Positions 1 through 6,699 of a stretch of 20,631 bases of DNA are shown here, in pieces. Origin of the DNA: Opitutia bacterium UBA5964. Its GTDB lineage: Bacteria > Verrucomicrobiota > Verrucomicrobiia > Opitutales > Coraliomargaritaceae. The stretch lies in assembly GCA_002430605.1 (NCBI GenBank), contig DJBY01000078.1:1-20631 (forward strand). The letters are read 5' to 3'. The position numbers and the translations under genes are program-made. Each line of letters opens with the position of its first letter. Within the stretch, counting starts at the first letter, position 1. Below the pieces are notes generated by a model, which searched no databases, was not told the origin of the DNA, and saw nothing but the letters and a program-made list of their open reading frames with translations.

Positions 1-166
1 GCGCAGATGAGGAGTAAGCAAAGGGTTTGGAATGAGTGGGGCATGGCTAGCTACTGCTATTTAGCAGTTCAATGACTATAATATATAGAATGAGGCATGT
101 ATAGGTCAAATCCTTGATGTCGAGTGATGCTCATGTTTGTTATGCTGCGGCAGCCCGTCCTAAGGA
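1..166. other. Gene-free left edge
   Basis: No convincing reading frame, RNA gene or strong terminator was seen downstream of the spermidine-synthase-like fragment. The stretch is mixed-composition DNA with an AT-rich patch around 74-90. Confidence 0.5.
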
Positions 167-1078
167 TCAGTCCCATTTGATGACTGTTAACAAATTACTG
201 TAGTCATCTGTCCAGTGTATCAGGCGTGCTTCCTCTCGTTCCCAATCGGTATGCAAGTCTTGGGATTTGATTTTATTAAGCGTCTCGGGCTGGCGAGACA
301 TGAGCACCCAGTTTGAGTAATACTCGCCCCGTCGTTTGCTATGGCGCTCGACCCAAATTGACTCTAAATCGAAGACGTCACCGAGCACTCGAACGGGATC
401 ACTTAAGTCGATATGAAGATTAGTGATGTGGACGACGAGTATACCATCGGGAGCCAAATGCTTTAAGTAAGTGTCGAATGCCTCTTCGGTGAAAAGATGG
501 ATCGGGATGGAGTCGCCACTGAAGGCATCGACAAACAGCAGGTCAAATTGATTGGACTCACCAGCTGCGAGCTCTGCTTCCAGCGTGATTCGTGCATCAC
601 CGAGTTTGATAGATAAATCGGCGGGGCATTCTTTCAAGTAGCTGAAGTACTCACGTGCCAGAGTTTCCACATCTGGGTTGATTTCGTAGAAGCGTATCGA
701 GTCACTTGAATTCGCATAGCTCGCAAGTGTGCCAGTGCCTAAGCCCACTACGCCAATGTTGATTGCTTGCTCAGGTTGAGTGAGTCGTTTCGGGTGAAAG
801 TCAAATGCGAGGCCAGCACCACTAAATTGCATGTAGTAGGTCGATGGTTTTGCGCGGAAAGTCTCATAGTCTAGATACTGTCGACCGTGGTTGATACGTC
901 CGTGGTAAAGTGCCCGCCAGTGATTGGATTTGCCCACATTGCCATCGTATACACGAAGTGAGCCGTAGAAGCTACGCTTTGATGCCACGGCTCCGTCGAC
1001 CTGATCTTCAATGTGAAGCCATAGGAAAAAGCTCATGGTGAACACGACTTGAATCCAAAATAGACTGAAGAGTGCCAA
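167..1078 (-). CDS. C-terminal spermidine synthase-like domain (downstream fragment)
   Basis: This open frame begins with a possible TTG at 1078, 27 bases past the TGA that ends the upstream half and in the same frame. Without reinitiation it would not be translated on its own. Residues 1-22 form a membrane helix. Residues 107-117 (NIGVVGLGTGT) are the SAM/nucleotide-binding glycine loop, followed by the acidic YEINP strand end near 131-135, a DAR motif near 161 and FVDAFSGDSIP at 182-192. The C-terminus (WTDDYSNLL) is typical of the fused MFS/spermidine synthase family. In polyamine synthases this fold transfers an aminopropyl group; family members fused to membrane domains have mostly uncharacterised substrates. 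No good Shine-Dalgarno sequence precedes the TTG, which supports its being a fragment. Confidence 0.7.
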   Translation of the reverse strand: MALFSLFWIQVVFTMSFFLWLHIEDQVDGAVASKRSFYGSLRVYDGNVGKSNHWRALYHGRINHGRQYLDYETFRAKPSTYYMQFSGAGLAFDFHPKRLTQPEQAINIGVVGLGTGTLASYANSSDSIRFYEINPDVETLAREYFSYLKECPADLSIKLGDARITLEAELAAGESNQFDLLFVDAFSGDSIPIHLFTEEAFDTYLKHLAPDGILVVHITNLHIDLSDPVRVLGDVFDLESIWVERHSKRRGEYYSNWVLMSRQPETLNKIKSQDLHTDWEREEARLIHWTDDYSNLLTVIKWD

Positions 1079-1105
1079 CCAAAAGCGATTTACGATGACG
1101 CCAGA

Positions 1106-2260
1106 TCATGTATCCTGAAAGACGCGATAACCGATCATTAAGGCGACCGCCAATAATGAGAGGTGGAGTTCCCACATGCCTGTGAAGATGCGCGGGGCGA
1201 CTTGACTGACGAGGATGCCGCCAATGGCTCCGCCCAGAGACACGACTAGATAAAATGAAGTCAAGTAGGTGGGCGCCGGTTTGAGGCGTACCATCTCTCC
1301 GTGACAGACCATACAGCAAGAAAACATCGCACTGAGGTAGATCCCTACTTGGATGCTAATGTGTAGTTCTACGTCTGCATAATCTTGATTAAGTAGATAC
1401 ACCAGCGCTGCCACTGAGACTGTCGTTAGTGGTATCCAGATGCCACGGTGATACCAGCGTGCATGATCAAAGCTGATGATGAAGGTGATCAGGTAGAGGC
1501 TCAGTGGGAGTACCCAAAGAAATGGCACGACTGCCACGTCCTGGCACATTTGATTCGTTGTCGCCAGTAACACGATTGAACCGAGTGCCGCAAAGACTCC
1601 CCATAAAATACGATTTTGAAAGGTCGGGGCAGGTGAGGATGTTGCACCCTCTGCATGTGCTTTTGTTGGAGGCCGATTCTGGATGAAGCCCCATGCGCAC
1701 AATGTCGCACAAATACCATAGACGATATATGTAACAGACCATAGTTGGGTTTGTTGGCGGAGCCCGAAGAGTGGCTCAAACAGAAAGGGGTAACTTAACA
1801 GCCCTAGCAGTGAGCCGAAATTGGATACAGCGTATAGCCGATAGGGCGATGCGCTCTTGGACGCCGAGAAGAACCAATGCTGTATGAGTGGTCCAGATGC
1901 GGAAATCACGATGAAAGGCAGGCCGACTGTTTTTAGAAGTAGTAAGACGATTCCCCAAGTAGGATCAGCGGTTGCTTCAGGCTTCATTGTATCCGTCGGT
2001 GTAATTGGCAGGAATACCAAAGATGCGAGGATTAGGCAGAAATGAATCGCCGCTTGCTTGCGAGGATGACCTCGGAAGCCCGCTACCAAACCGTGAGCGT
2101 AGGTATAACCTGCGAGTAAGCCGATTTGAAAACAAAGCATGCAAGTCGTCCAGACTGCGGGAGTGCCGCCATACCAGGGGAGTATGTAGCGCGCGAGGAT
2201 AGGCTGGACTTGAAAAAGTAAGAATGCACTTAAGAAAATGGTAAGGATGTATCGCAGCAT
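1106..2260 (-). CDS. N-terminal membrane half of fused MFS/spermidine synthase-like protein
   Basis: This is a 384-residue polytopic membrane protein if it starts at the ATG at 2260. A TTG at 2302 would add 14 residues, but it lies inside a large palindrome, so the ATG is preferred. About twelve hydrophobic segments are visible. The N-terminal pattern (QVQPILARYILPW, then GGTPAVWTTCMLCFQ and GLLAGYTYAH) is characteristic of the membrane domain of fused MFS/spermidine synthases. The transport or enzymatic role of this domain is not established in general. It ends after MIGYRVFQDT at a TGA that seems premature, because the same frame continues directly into the next helix and the synthase domain. 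It is divergent from the ClpP-like gene. No clear ribosome-binding site precedes the ATG. Confidence 0.7.
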   Translation of the reverse strand: MLRYILTIFLSAFLLFQVQPILARYILPWYGGTPAVWTTCMLCFQIGLLAGYTYAHGLVAGFRGHPRKQAAIHFCLILASLVFLPITPTDTMKPEATADPTWGIVLLLLKTVGLPFIVISASGPLIQHWFFSASKSASPYRLYAVSNFGSLLGLLSYPFLFEPLFGLRQQTQLWSVTYIVYGICATLCAWGFIQNRPPTKAHAEGATSSPAPTFQNRILWGVFAALGSIVLLATTNQMCQDVAVVPFLWVLPLSLYLITFIISFDHARWYHRGIWIPLTTVSVAALVYLLNQDYADVELHISIQVGIYLSAMFSCCMVCHGEMVRLKPAPTYLTSFYLVVSLGGAIGGILVSQVAPRIFTGMWELHLSLLAVALMIGYRVFQDT

Positions 2261-2277
2261 GGTAGTGTTTATGCAGG

Positions 2278-2311
2278 AAACGAATTTTGACCGAAAGGCC
2301 AAAATTCGTTT
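2278..2311. repeat. Perfect 12-bp inverted repeat with CC-GAAA-GG tip
   Basis: The arms 2278-2289 and 2300-2311 are exact reverse complements. The ten-base middle can itself close as CC-GAAA-GG, a GNRA-type tetraloop. The right arm runs into a T run on the plus strand, so it resembles an intrinsic terminator. However, it sits between two divergent start codons (2260 minus and 2383 plus), where no transcript should end. It could be an operator, a leader hairpin of the minus-strand gene, or an antitermination/insulator element. Confidence 0.7.
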
Positions 2312-2342
2312 TGTCGTGTAAGAAGAGGGTGGGGATTATAAA
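2311..2342 (+). promoter_or_regulatory. Possible sigma-70-like promoter for the ClpP-like gene
   Basis: TTGTCG at 2311-2316 and ATTATA/TATAAA around 2335-2342, spaced 18-20 bases, resemble -35 and -10 boxes upstream of the ATG at 2383. The -35 box abuts the right arm of the 2278-2311 palindrome, which would suit an operator. This is a by-eye match only. Confidence 0.3.
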
Positions 2343-2382
2343 TTCTCGCCCTCCGATTCGGCGTCCGGCAAGCTTCACGATT

Positions 2383-3099
2383 ATGTCTGATAATAAACTA
2401 TTAAACTTTTTGAAAATCGTAGTGTTGCTGGGGATTTTTGTGCTGTTATTGCTGAGAGCATTTGAGGCAACGGATGTTTTTTATGAGGTAACTGAGCTCA
2501 CTGCGGCAGTTGAGCATGGAGAAGCGGAAAATGGGTTTGATCCGAGCTTTGTGATGGGCCTGTTAGCGGATTCTGGGAATTTGAATCCACATGGTGGATT
2601 GGATGATACTTTATTGAAATCGCGTACGATCTTACTGACCTCTGATATTAATGCGAATAGTACGAAGCAGGTGGTGGGGAGTTTCATCCTGCTGAATGAG
2701 CGAGATGCACATACACCGATCGATTTATATGTGCGCACGAATGGCGGCTATTATGATGATGCATTTGCGATCATTGATGTGATGCGGACAATTGATGCAC
2801 CAGTGAATACCTACGCCATTGGTGGTTGCCACTCTGCGGGGGCTATTATTGTCGCGAGTGGCACGGGTACACGAGCTGCTTACGCCCATGCGCTGCTGAT
2901 GGTACACGATAATTTGAGTGAGGACGGTAGTCCCTATAGCAATGATACGAAAGAGAATCAACGCATGTACACTTTTTGGAGAGCATTTAAGCAACTCCCG
3001 AAGACCTGGTTTACAAAAGTAACTGACGAGGCGAACTACATCACAGCCGAGGAAGCGTTGGAGTTCGGTTTAGTCGACACGATCTTAAGGTCTGAGTAA
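2383..3099 (+). CDS. Membrane-anchored ClpP-like (crotonase-fold) serine protease homologue
   Basis: This is a 238-residue protein from the ATG at 2383. A longer reading from a TTG at 2287 would start inside the palindrome and is not supported. Residues 11-26 form one N-terminal membrane helix, unusual because ClpP itself is soluble. From about residue 80 it follows ClpP/ClpP-like architecture: a TNGGYYDDAF oxyanion-hole segment (119-128), GGCHSAG with candidate nucleophile Ser151, and LLMVHDN with candidate His175. Near the end, AEEALEFGLVDTIL matches the ClpP EAVEYGLVDSIL segment. By that alignment the catalytic Asp of ClpP falls on Ala217, so the triad looks incomplete, although Asp215 is two residues away. 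It is probably an SppA/ClpP-like membrane protease or an inactive relative; substrate unknown. It converges with the zinc-finger gene after a 23-base gap. Confidence 0.75.
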   Translation: MSDNKLLNFLKIVVLLGIFVLLLLRAFEATDVFYEVTELTAAVEHGEAENGFDPSFVMGLLADSGNLNPHGGLDDTLLKSRTILLTSDINANSTKQVVGSFILLNERDAHTPIDLYVRTNGGYYDDAFAIIDVMRTIDAPVNTYAIGGCHSAGAIIVASGTGTRAAYAHALLMVHDNLSEDGSPYSNDTKENQRMYTFWRAFKQLPKTWFTKVTDEANYITAEEALEFGLVDTILRSE

Positions 3100-3122
3100 A
3101 ACCTTCAGACGTGGCATGCTTT

Positions 3123-3740
3123 TTAGCGCATGATCGGTACTTGTGATGGCGCTGGCTGATCGACGTTGATCGAGCCATCAGCACAGAAGGGGCAAATCAT
3201 CCTATGTAGTTCCCCGCTGGTGCCCATGAAGCACTTTCCATTGCCTCGACAGGTTGGGCAGAGTTCATACCCGAATCGTAAGCCGTCACCGAGACAGGTT
3301 GCGCATATTCCATTGGATGATTCCGCGCAGAAAATACAAAAATTCAAGTAGGTGTCGCCGCCGCAAATAGTACAGTCGGTCACTCCTGCATGGCTTTGTT
3401 TCGCAATTTCAAGCAACTGTTCGTATTCAGCCCAGTATTTCTCTAGAATGACAGTCCATTCGGCATGACGAGAGTTTAATATAAGCTGCCGGTAGAAGGA
3501 GAGGTCCTTAGCAGCGACGGAACGTTCCTTTTGGCGTTCTTCGAGCTCTTCTAAACGTGAGATACGTCTTTGCGTCGCAGTTGATTCCCGCTCTTTTTGT
3601 AGAGACCAATCGATCACTTCCACAGCAGGTGGGGCAGCAGTTTTTGCCGTGTCTTCTTCTGCGTCGTTATTAAAGATTACTTTGAGAGCGAGAATCAGTA
3701 TGATTGCTCCAATGATGAAGTGTTTACTGGTGATGATCAT
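3123..3740 (-). CDS. Membrane-anchored protein with DnaJ-type zinc-finger motifs, last gene of minor-pilin operon
   Basis: This 205-residue protein is not recognised as a named family. Residues 7-22 form an N-terminal membrane helix. Residues 45-75 are charged and probably coiled coil. The C-terminal third is cysteine-rich, with CxxC pairs at 123/126, 135/138, 146/149, 161/164 and 183/186, plus Cys170. Several have the CxxCxGxG form seen in the DnaJ zinc-binding region (CATCLGDG, CPTCRGNG), but no J domain is present. Its start overlaps the stop of the upstream pilin-like gene by four bases (ATGA), so the two are probably translationally coupled. The likely role is a zinc-binding helper for pilin handling or an envelope redox/scaffold protein; this is inference from position and the cysteines. 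Confidence 0.75.
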   Translation of the reverse strand: MIITSKHFIIGAIILILALKVIFNNDAEEDTAKTAAPPAVEVIDWSLQKERESTATQRRISRLEELEERQKERSVAAKDLSFYRQLILNSRHAEWTVILEKYWAEYEQLLEIAKQSHAGVTDCTICGGDTYLNFCIFCAESSNGICATCLGDGLRFGYELCPTCRGNGKCFMGTSGELHRMICPFCADGSINVDQPAPSQVPIMR

Positions 3741-4675
3741 TCTCGATGCACAACTCTGAAGGTTTTCCCATTGGACCCATCTGTCGCTAGGCGATCTAGC
3801 GTGTTTGAATTGTATTTGATGATGGTTTTGCCATTTCCTTTATTCTGGACTAAAATGCCGCCACCGCCAATCACAGCCCCATTGATATACTGAGTCGTGT
3901 TGCCTTTGTTCTCAATTTCTGCAAATACGGGCGAATATATGACGCCAGAGATATTGACCTGTTTATGTAGATCAGCAATTCCGCCATTATACATGAGTGC
4001 CGGAAGGTCGTCCTGCATTGTAAACGGTGTAATTGCATTACCGGCAGAATCTTTGGCAGTTTGTGATGCATCGAAGACATCTGGGCGCATCCCTGAGTAA
4101 CCGCTGACGAAGGTGTCGGGGTCGCCCGGATCCAGATCGTCCAACTGTTCTGGGGTGATCGGATTGATTCTTAGAGGCGCATCAAATTTTATTTTGCTAT
4201 CAGGGTCGACGTCTGGCTCGAAGAGTAAAACCAGTGTCCCGCGTATATCGATACCGTCGGGGAAATGGCCGTTGTTAAAGTTAAGGTTAACTTTTTTAGT
4301 GCCTTTTTCGGCCGCTTTTTCGGCGGCTTCTTTTTCGGCTTTTTCGACGGCTTTTTCGGCGGCTTCTTTTTCGGCTTTTTCTTTAGCAGCTTTTTCGGCG
4401 GCTTCTTTTTCGGCCTTTTCGTCAGCGTCGTCCTTGCCCTTGCCTTTGTCGTCCTTGTCGTCCTTGTCTTTTTTACCTTCTCGGCCGTATTGGAAATCAA
4501 ATGACTTGGCTGCGAATTGGTTGCTGCTAAAGCCTTCGGTGTTCGCCTGAGAGTTTCCTGTTTGCATCGCTAGGAAGATCGTAATGTTCGTGATCACTAG
4601 CAAGCACGCGGCTAGGGCATAAATAATACTCAGGGCGGTCTTTAATTTGAGTCGATTGAGGAGTGTCTTTTTCAT
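3737..4675 (-). CDS. Pilus-operon membrane protein: K/D/E/A repeat tract plus PilX-like C-terminal region
   Basis: This is a 312-residue protein. Residues 14-37 form one membrane helix. Residues 68-127 are almost only K, D, E and A (KDKDDKDDKGKGK, then AEKEAAEKA repeats), predicted helical and TolA-like. Residues 128-310 look folded, and the segment 240-292 (SGVIYSPVF, YINGAVIGGGG, NGKTIIKY) resembles the C-terminal beta region of PilX-like minor pilin proteins. It lies 50 bases behind the PilX-like gene and overlaps the zinc-finger gene by four bases. The N-terminus lacks a G|xxxxE prepilin site. It may bridge the periplasm to a pilus-tip complex. It may also hold the displaced C-terminal half of the preceding protein. 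A weak AGG lies about ten bases before the ATG. Confidence 0.75.
   Translation of the reverse strand: MKKTLLNRLKLKTALSIIYALAACLLVITNITIFLAMQTGNSQANTEGFSSNQFAAKSFDFQYGREGKKDKDDKDDKGKGKDDADEKAEKEAAEKAAKEKAEKEAAEKAVEKAEKEAAEKAAEKGTKKVNLNFNNGHFPDGIDIRGTLVLLFEPDVDPDSKIKFDAPLRINPITPEQLDDLDPGDPDTFVSGYSGMRPDVFDASQTAKDSAGNAITPFTMQDDLPALMYNGGIADLHKQVNISGVIYSPVFAEIENKGNTTQYINGAVIGGGGILVQNKGNGKTIIKYNSNTLDRLATDGSNGKTFRVVHRE
4301..4425 (-). repeat. Tandem-repeat tract coding for the AEKEAAEKA helix
   Basis: An identical 25-base unit occurs at 4315-4339, 4351-4375 and 4390-4414, with periods of 36 and 39 bases, both multiples of three. It is embedded in related copies across 4301-4425. A shorter GTCGTCCTT-type repeat coding for the KDD part follows near 4420-4475. 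The unit spacing preserves the frame, so copy-number change would alter the helix length without frameshift. Confidence 0.85.
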
Positions 4676-4725
4676 AGTTATTGCCTAGTTAAGAGCTGGT
4701 TTCGTAGTCGCTTGAACTGCTTCTG

Positions 4726-5655
4726 TCAGTTTAATTTGGCGTTTTTGTCGATTTCGACGACAATGATGCCTTCCAGGTAACCTTTGCCGCCTGTTTTTTG
4801 TGCCTCAAGCATAGCTTCTTTAAAACCCTGTACATCGTAAACCTGCTCGTCACCGGAAGCATCCTTCATTTTCTTGGCAACTGCTTTGAAACGTTCAAAG
4901 TCAAATAACTGGTTGGCGGAGTTTGGCTCGGTGTAGTTCGGGATCTCATCTTCGGTGCCGTATAAATCCGCTTTAATCTGCCCATTCTCTGGCTCGTAGT
5001 AGTCAAAGAGTGTTGGACCGTTAGAGCGTGTGCCGCCTTCGATGGTGATGTCCTTACCTTCGATTACCAAGTTCCCACCATTCTGAGCGGACGATTTTTT
5101 GACTTCGGTGCTGCCATCTCCTTGGGCAGTACTAATAAGCGCTGCGCCGAAGGCGTAGCTAGCCATGACGTGGACTGTGACTGTTTGAGTGACCTTGCCA
5201 TGGGTTGCATCTGCGACGACGCGTGCGGTGCCTTCGTTAGGATCTTTTTTGAGCCAAATTTGCGCGCTTACTAGCTGGTTAGTAAACGGAGCTCCGATCG
5301 TGCGCACGTAGCAAAACTCATCCTCCGTGCTTAATGAACTACTCAATGTATAAGGGAACTCGTCGTCATTGATGAGTTCAGTCCCTATGTCATTGGCATT
5401 TGAATCGTATGCGCGGTTCAAGTCGCCTGTGGCGATGGACGCGCCGCCGTCCGCAAACTGATAGGCTTTTGCGAGCTGAGTTTGACGTAATGTAACTCTT
5501 GTCTGTTGGGTGACGAGCGCGCCGACGCTGCCGATCATGCCAAGTAGAACGATCGCTACTAGCACATAAACAATAATTGAACCTTGTTGGGATTTTTCGA
5601 GGGAATACGTCTGAGGTTTCATGATGTTTGAGATCGGGGTCGGCTTATGTGCCAT
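4726..5655 (-). CDS. PilX-like minor pilin/pilus assembly protein
   Basis: This 309-residue protein starts at ATG 5655, overlapping the upstream gene by 11 bases, or at ATG 5622 (M12), leaving a 22-base gap; no ribosome site decides. QQG followed by a 23-residue hydrophobic helix (about 26-48), without the Glu at +5 of standard prepilins, and AYQFADGGA at 64-72 match the N-terminal signature of PilX-type proteins. The rest is an extracytoplasmic domain rich in beta strands and Asn/Thr/Gly. In type IV pili PilX-class proteins belong to the minor-pilin complex that primes assembly. The protein stops after GIIVVEIDKNAKLN, where related proteins would be expected to continue with more beta strands; the next gene carries such a region. 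Confidence 0.75.
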   Translation of the reverse strand: MAHKPTPISNIMKPQTYSLEKSQQGSIIVYVLVAIVLLGMIGSVGALVTQQTRVTLRQTQLAKAYQFADGGASIATGDLNRAYDSNANDIGTELINDDEFPYTLSSSLSTEDEFCYVRTIGAPFTNQLVSAQIWLKKDPNEGTARVVADATHGKVTQTVTVHVMASYAFGAALISTAQGDGSTEVKKSSAQNGGNLVIEGKDITIEGGTRSNGPTLFDYYEPENGQIKADLYGTEDEIPNYTEPNSANQLFDFERFKAVAKKMKDASGDEQVYDVQGFKEAMLEAQKTGGKGYLEGIIVVEIDKNAKLN

Positions 5656-6235
5656 CTTGGTAATTCAAGCAATAGGCAGAGGTAGAGATATCTATCTTCT
5701 GCGTGCGCCCGTTATTGGCTAGTTTATTGTGGAGCCTGAATTGGATGTCGATTTGACGTCGGTTGTCCCCATTCACCTCGAAAATTGCTGAACTGCCGAT
5801 TGGTAAGGCGTCGGTGAGTAAAGTATGCGGGTCTGCATCTGCGGTGCTTTGGTGCGAGATCGTTCCGCTGCCATCGGCAGCAGTTGTCGCGTATTCAAAG
5901 GTCTCTTGATAATCGGTGTCATTATAGAAATTACCATCTCCATCTTCATCCTTTTTGTAATTATCATCAAAGCTCAAGGTCAGGGTGTTACCGCTATTAG
6001 AGACCTCAACAGTATGGCTATAGCGAGTGCGTTGAATGATTTGCAAGGTAGTGTTGCTTGCGGAGTTGTTGAACGCGGTCTGCTGAGTAATGTCGAACAT
6101 CGCGTAGCCGCTGAAATTCATCACGCTTACGAATGCCACGCCTGCCATTGCCATGATCGTCGCTGCAAAAATGATTTCCAGCATCGTAAAGCCCGCTCCG
6201 CGACCCTTCAAAGGTAGTCGATTATACATTTTCAC
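5645..6235 (-). CDS. PilW/GspJ-like type IV prepilin
   Basis: This 196-residue prepilin starts at GTG 6235, or two codons later at ATG 6229. GAG|FTMLE at 13-20 is a prepilin peptidase (PilD) site, with cleavage before Phe16 and Glu20 at the conserved +5 position. A hydrophobic helix of about 20 residues follows, as in all type IV pilins. The globular part includes an Asp-rich segment (KKDEDGDGNFYNDTD) that could bind calcium, and only one Cys. Size and second place in the operon suit PilW or GspJ. The start lies 2-8 bases after the upstream stop, so coupling is likely. Sequence alone does not separate PilW from GspJ. Confidence 0.8.
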   Translation of the reverse strand: MKMYNRLPLKGRGAGFTMLEIIFAATIMAMAGVAFVSVMNFSGYAMFDITQQTAFNNSASNTTLQIIQRTRYSHTVEVSNSGNTLTLSFDDNYKKDEDGDGNFYNDTDYQETFEYATTAADGSGTISHQSTADADPHTLLTDALPIGSSAIFEVNGDNRRQIDIQFRLHNKLANNGRTQKIDISTSAYCLNYQDGT

Positions 6236-6237
6236 GG

Positions 6238-6699
6238 CTAGGTACTGGAGTGCTTGTTAATTAGTGTCGTGGTCTCAATAGTGGTAGACTTGCCGTTGTA
6301 TATGTAGGTCGCTGAGACGGTGACGAGGTGGCCTCCGGATGCGACTTTAAAGGTGCTGACTAGAGTGACATCGACGATGGTACTGGTGCCCGATGAGTTG
6401 TATGAAACGGATAATTCTTTTTCTTCGCTGGTGCCTGCCAGATTCGAAGTGTAGCGGACATCTGGGGCCGTGTAACCGTCGGCTCGTATCGCCTCTTGCT
6501 CCTGTATGACCAAGGCTAATACAGAGCTGTAAGTTGCTTGGCGGCGCGAAATATTATGTAGTGTTGTGATGGATGCGAAAACACCGGCACTCAAAAGTGT
6601 GAACAGCGAGAGGGAAATCATCACTTCCACTAAAGTAAATCCACGTTGTGGTTTTACTTTGTGTGTACTTAAAGGGATGTGATGTGTTCGTTGACTCAT
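6238..6699 (-). CDS. PilV/GspI-like type IV prepilin, first gene of the minor-pilin operon
   Basis: This is a 153-residue protein from ATG 6699. QRG|FTLVE at 18-25 is a textbook prepilin peptidase site with Glu at +5, followed by the hydrophobic helix VMISLSLFTLLSAGVFASI. The 20-residue leader is longer than the usual 6-8 residues of classical type IVa prepilins. The QEQEAIRADGY region and small beta-rich C-terminal domain resemble PilV/GspI, which joins the tip complex that starts pilus or pseudopilus assembly. It leads a compact operon (6699 to 3123). No recognisable ribosome-binding site precedes the ATG. The promoter must lie in the 230-base divergent gap to slyX. Confidence 0.8.
   Translation of the reverse strand: MSQRTHHIPLSTHKVKPQRGFTLVEVMISLSLFTLLSAGVFASITTLHNISRRQATYSSVLALVIQEQEAIRADGYTAPDVRYTSNLAGTSEEKELSVSYNSSGTSTIVDVTLVSTFKVASGGHLVTVSATYIYNGKSTTIETTTLINKHSST

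Larger units (their letters stand above)
167..2260 (-). pseudogene. Fused MFS/spermidine synthase-like gene interrupted by one in-frame TGA
   Basis: Two adjacent open frames on the minus strand lie in the same frame and are separated only by a TGA at 1108-1106 and nine sense codons. Read through, they give one protein of about 697 codons: roughly a dozen membrane segments, then one more membrane helix beginning just after the stop, then a spermidine-synthase-like methyltransferase domain. This is the order and approximate size of the known fused MFS/spermidine synthase family. The TGA lies between the last two membrane helices, not at a natural domain end. A TGG-to-TGA change is the simplest origin. 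Other genes here (for example fabG) end in TGA, so a changed genetic code is unlikely. A sequencing error or true split gene cannot be excluded. Confidence 0.7.

Noticed and set aside
1106..1108. TGA considered as selenocysteine or a reassigned codon
   Set aside because: Several genes here end naturally in TGA, and no selenoprotein family or evident SECIS hairpin fits this position. Kept only as a minor alternative to a nonsense mutation.
1008..1109. ATG overlapping the TGA (ATGA) as a coupled start of a downstream gene
   Set aside because: That ATG leads into a different frame that stops after about 33 codons with no family similarity, not into the synthase domain.
3090..3132. Small inverted repeats between the convergent ClpP-like and zinc-finger genes
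   Set aside because: GTCTGA/TCAGAC and CATGC/GCATG pairs are short and lack a proper T tail on either strand, so no terminator is called.
4301..4425. Regular repeats considered as a CRISPR array
   Set aside because: Repeats are inside a coding frame, spacers are 11-14 bases and themselves repetitive, and no cas genes are near.
4113..4550. Ser/Phe-rich frames on the opposite strand of the repeat tract
   Set aside because: They are products of the K/D/E/A codon repeats read in reverse; the pilus-operon frame has the membrane helix, coupling and folded C-terminus.
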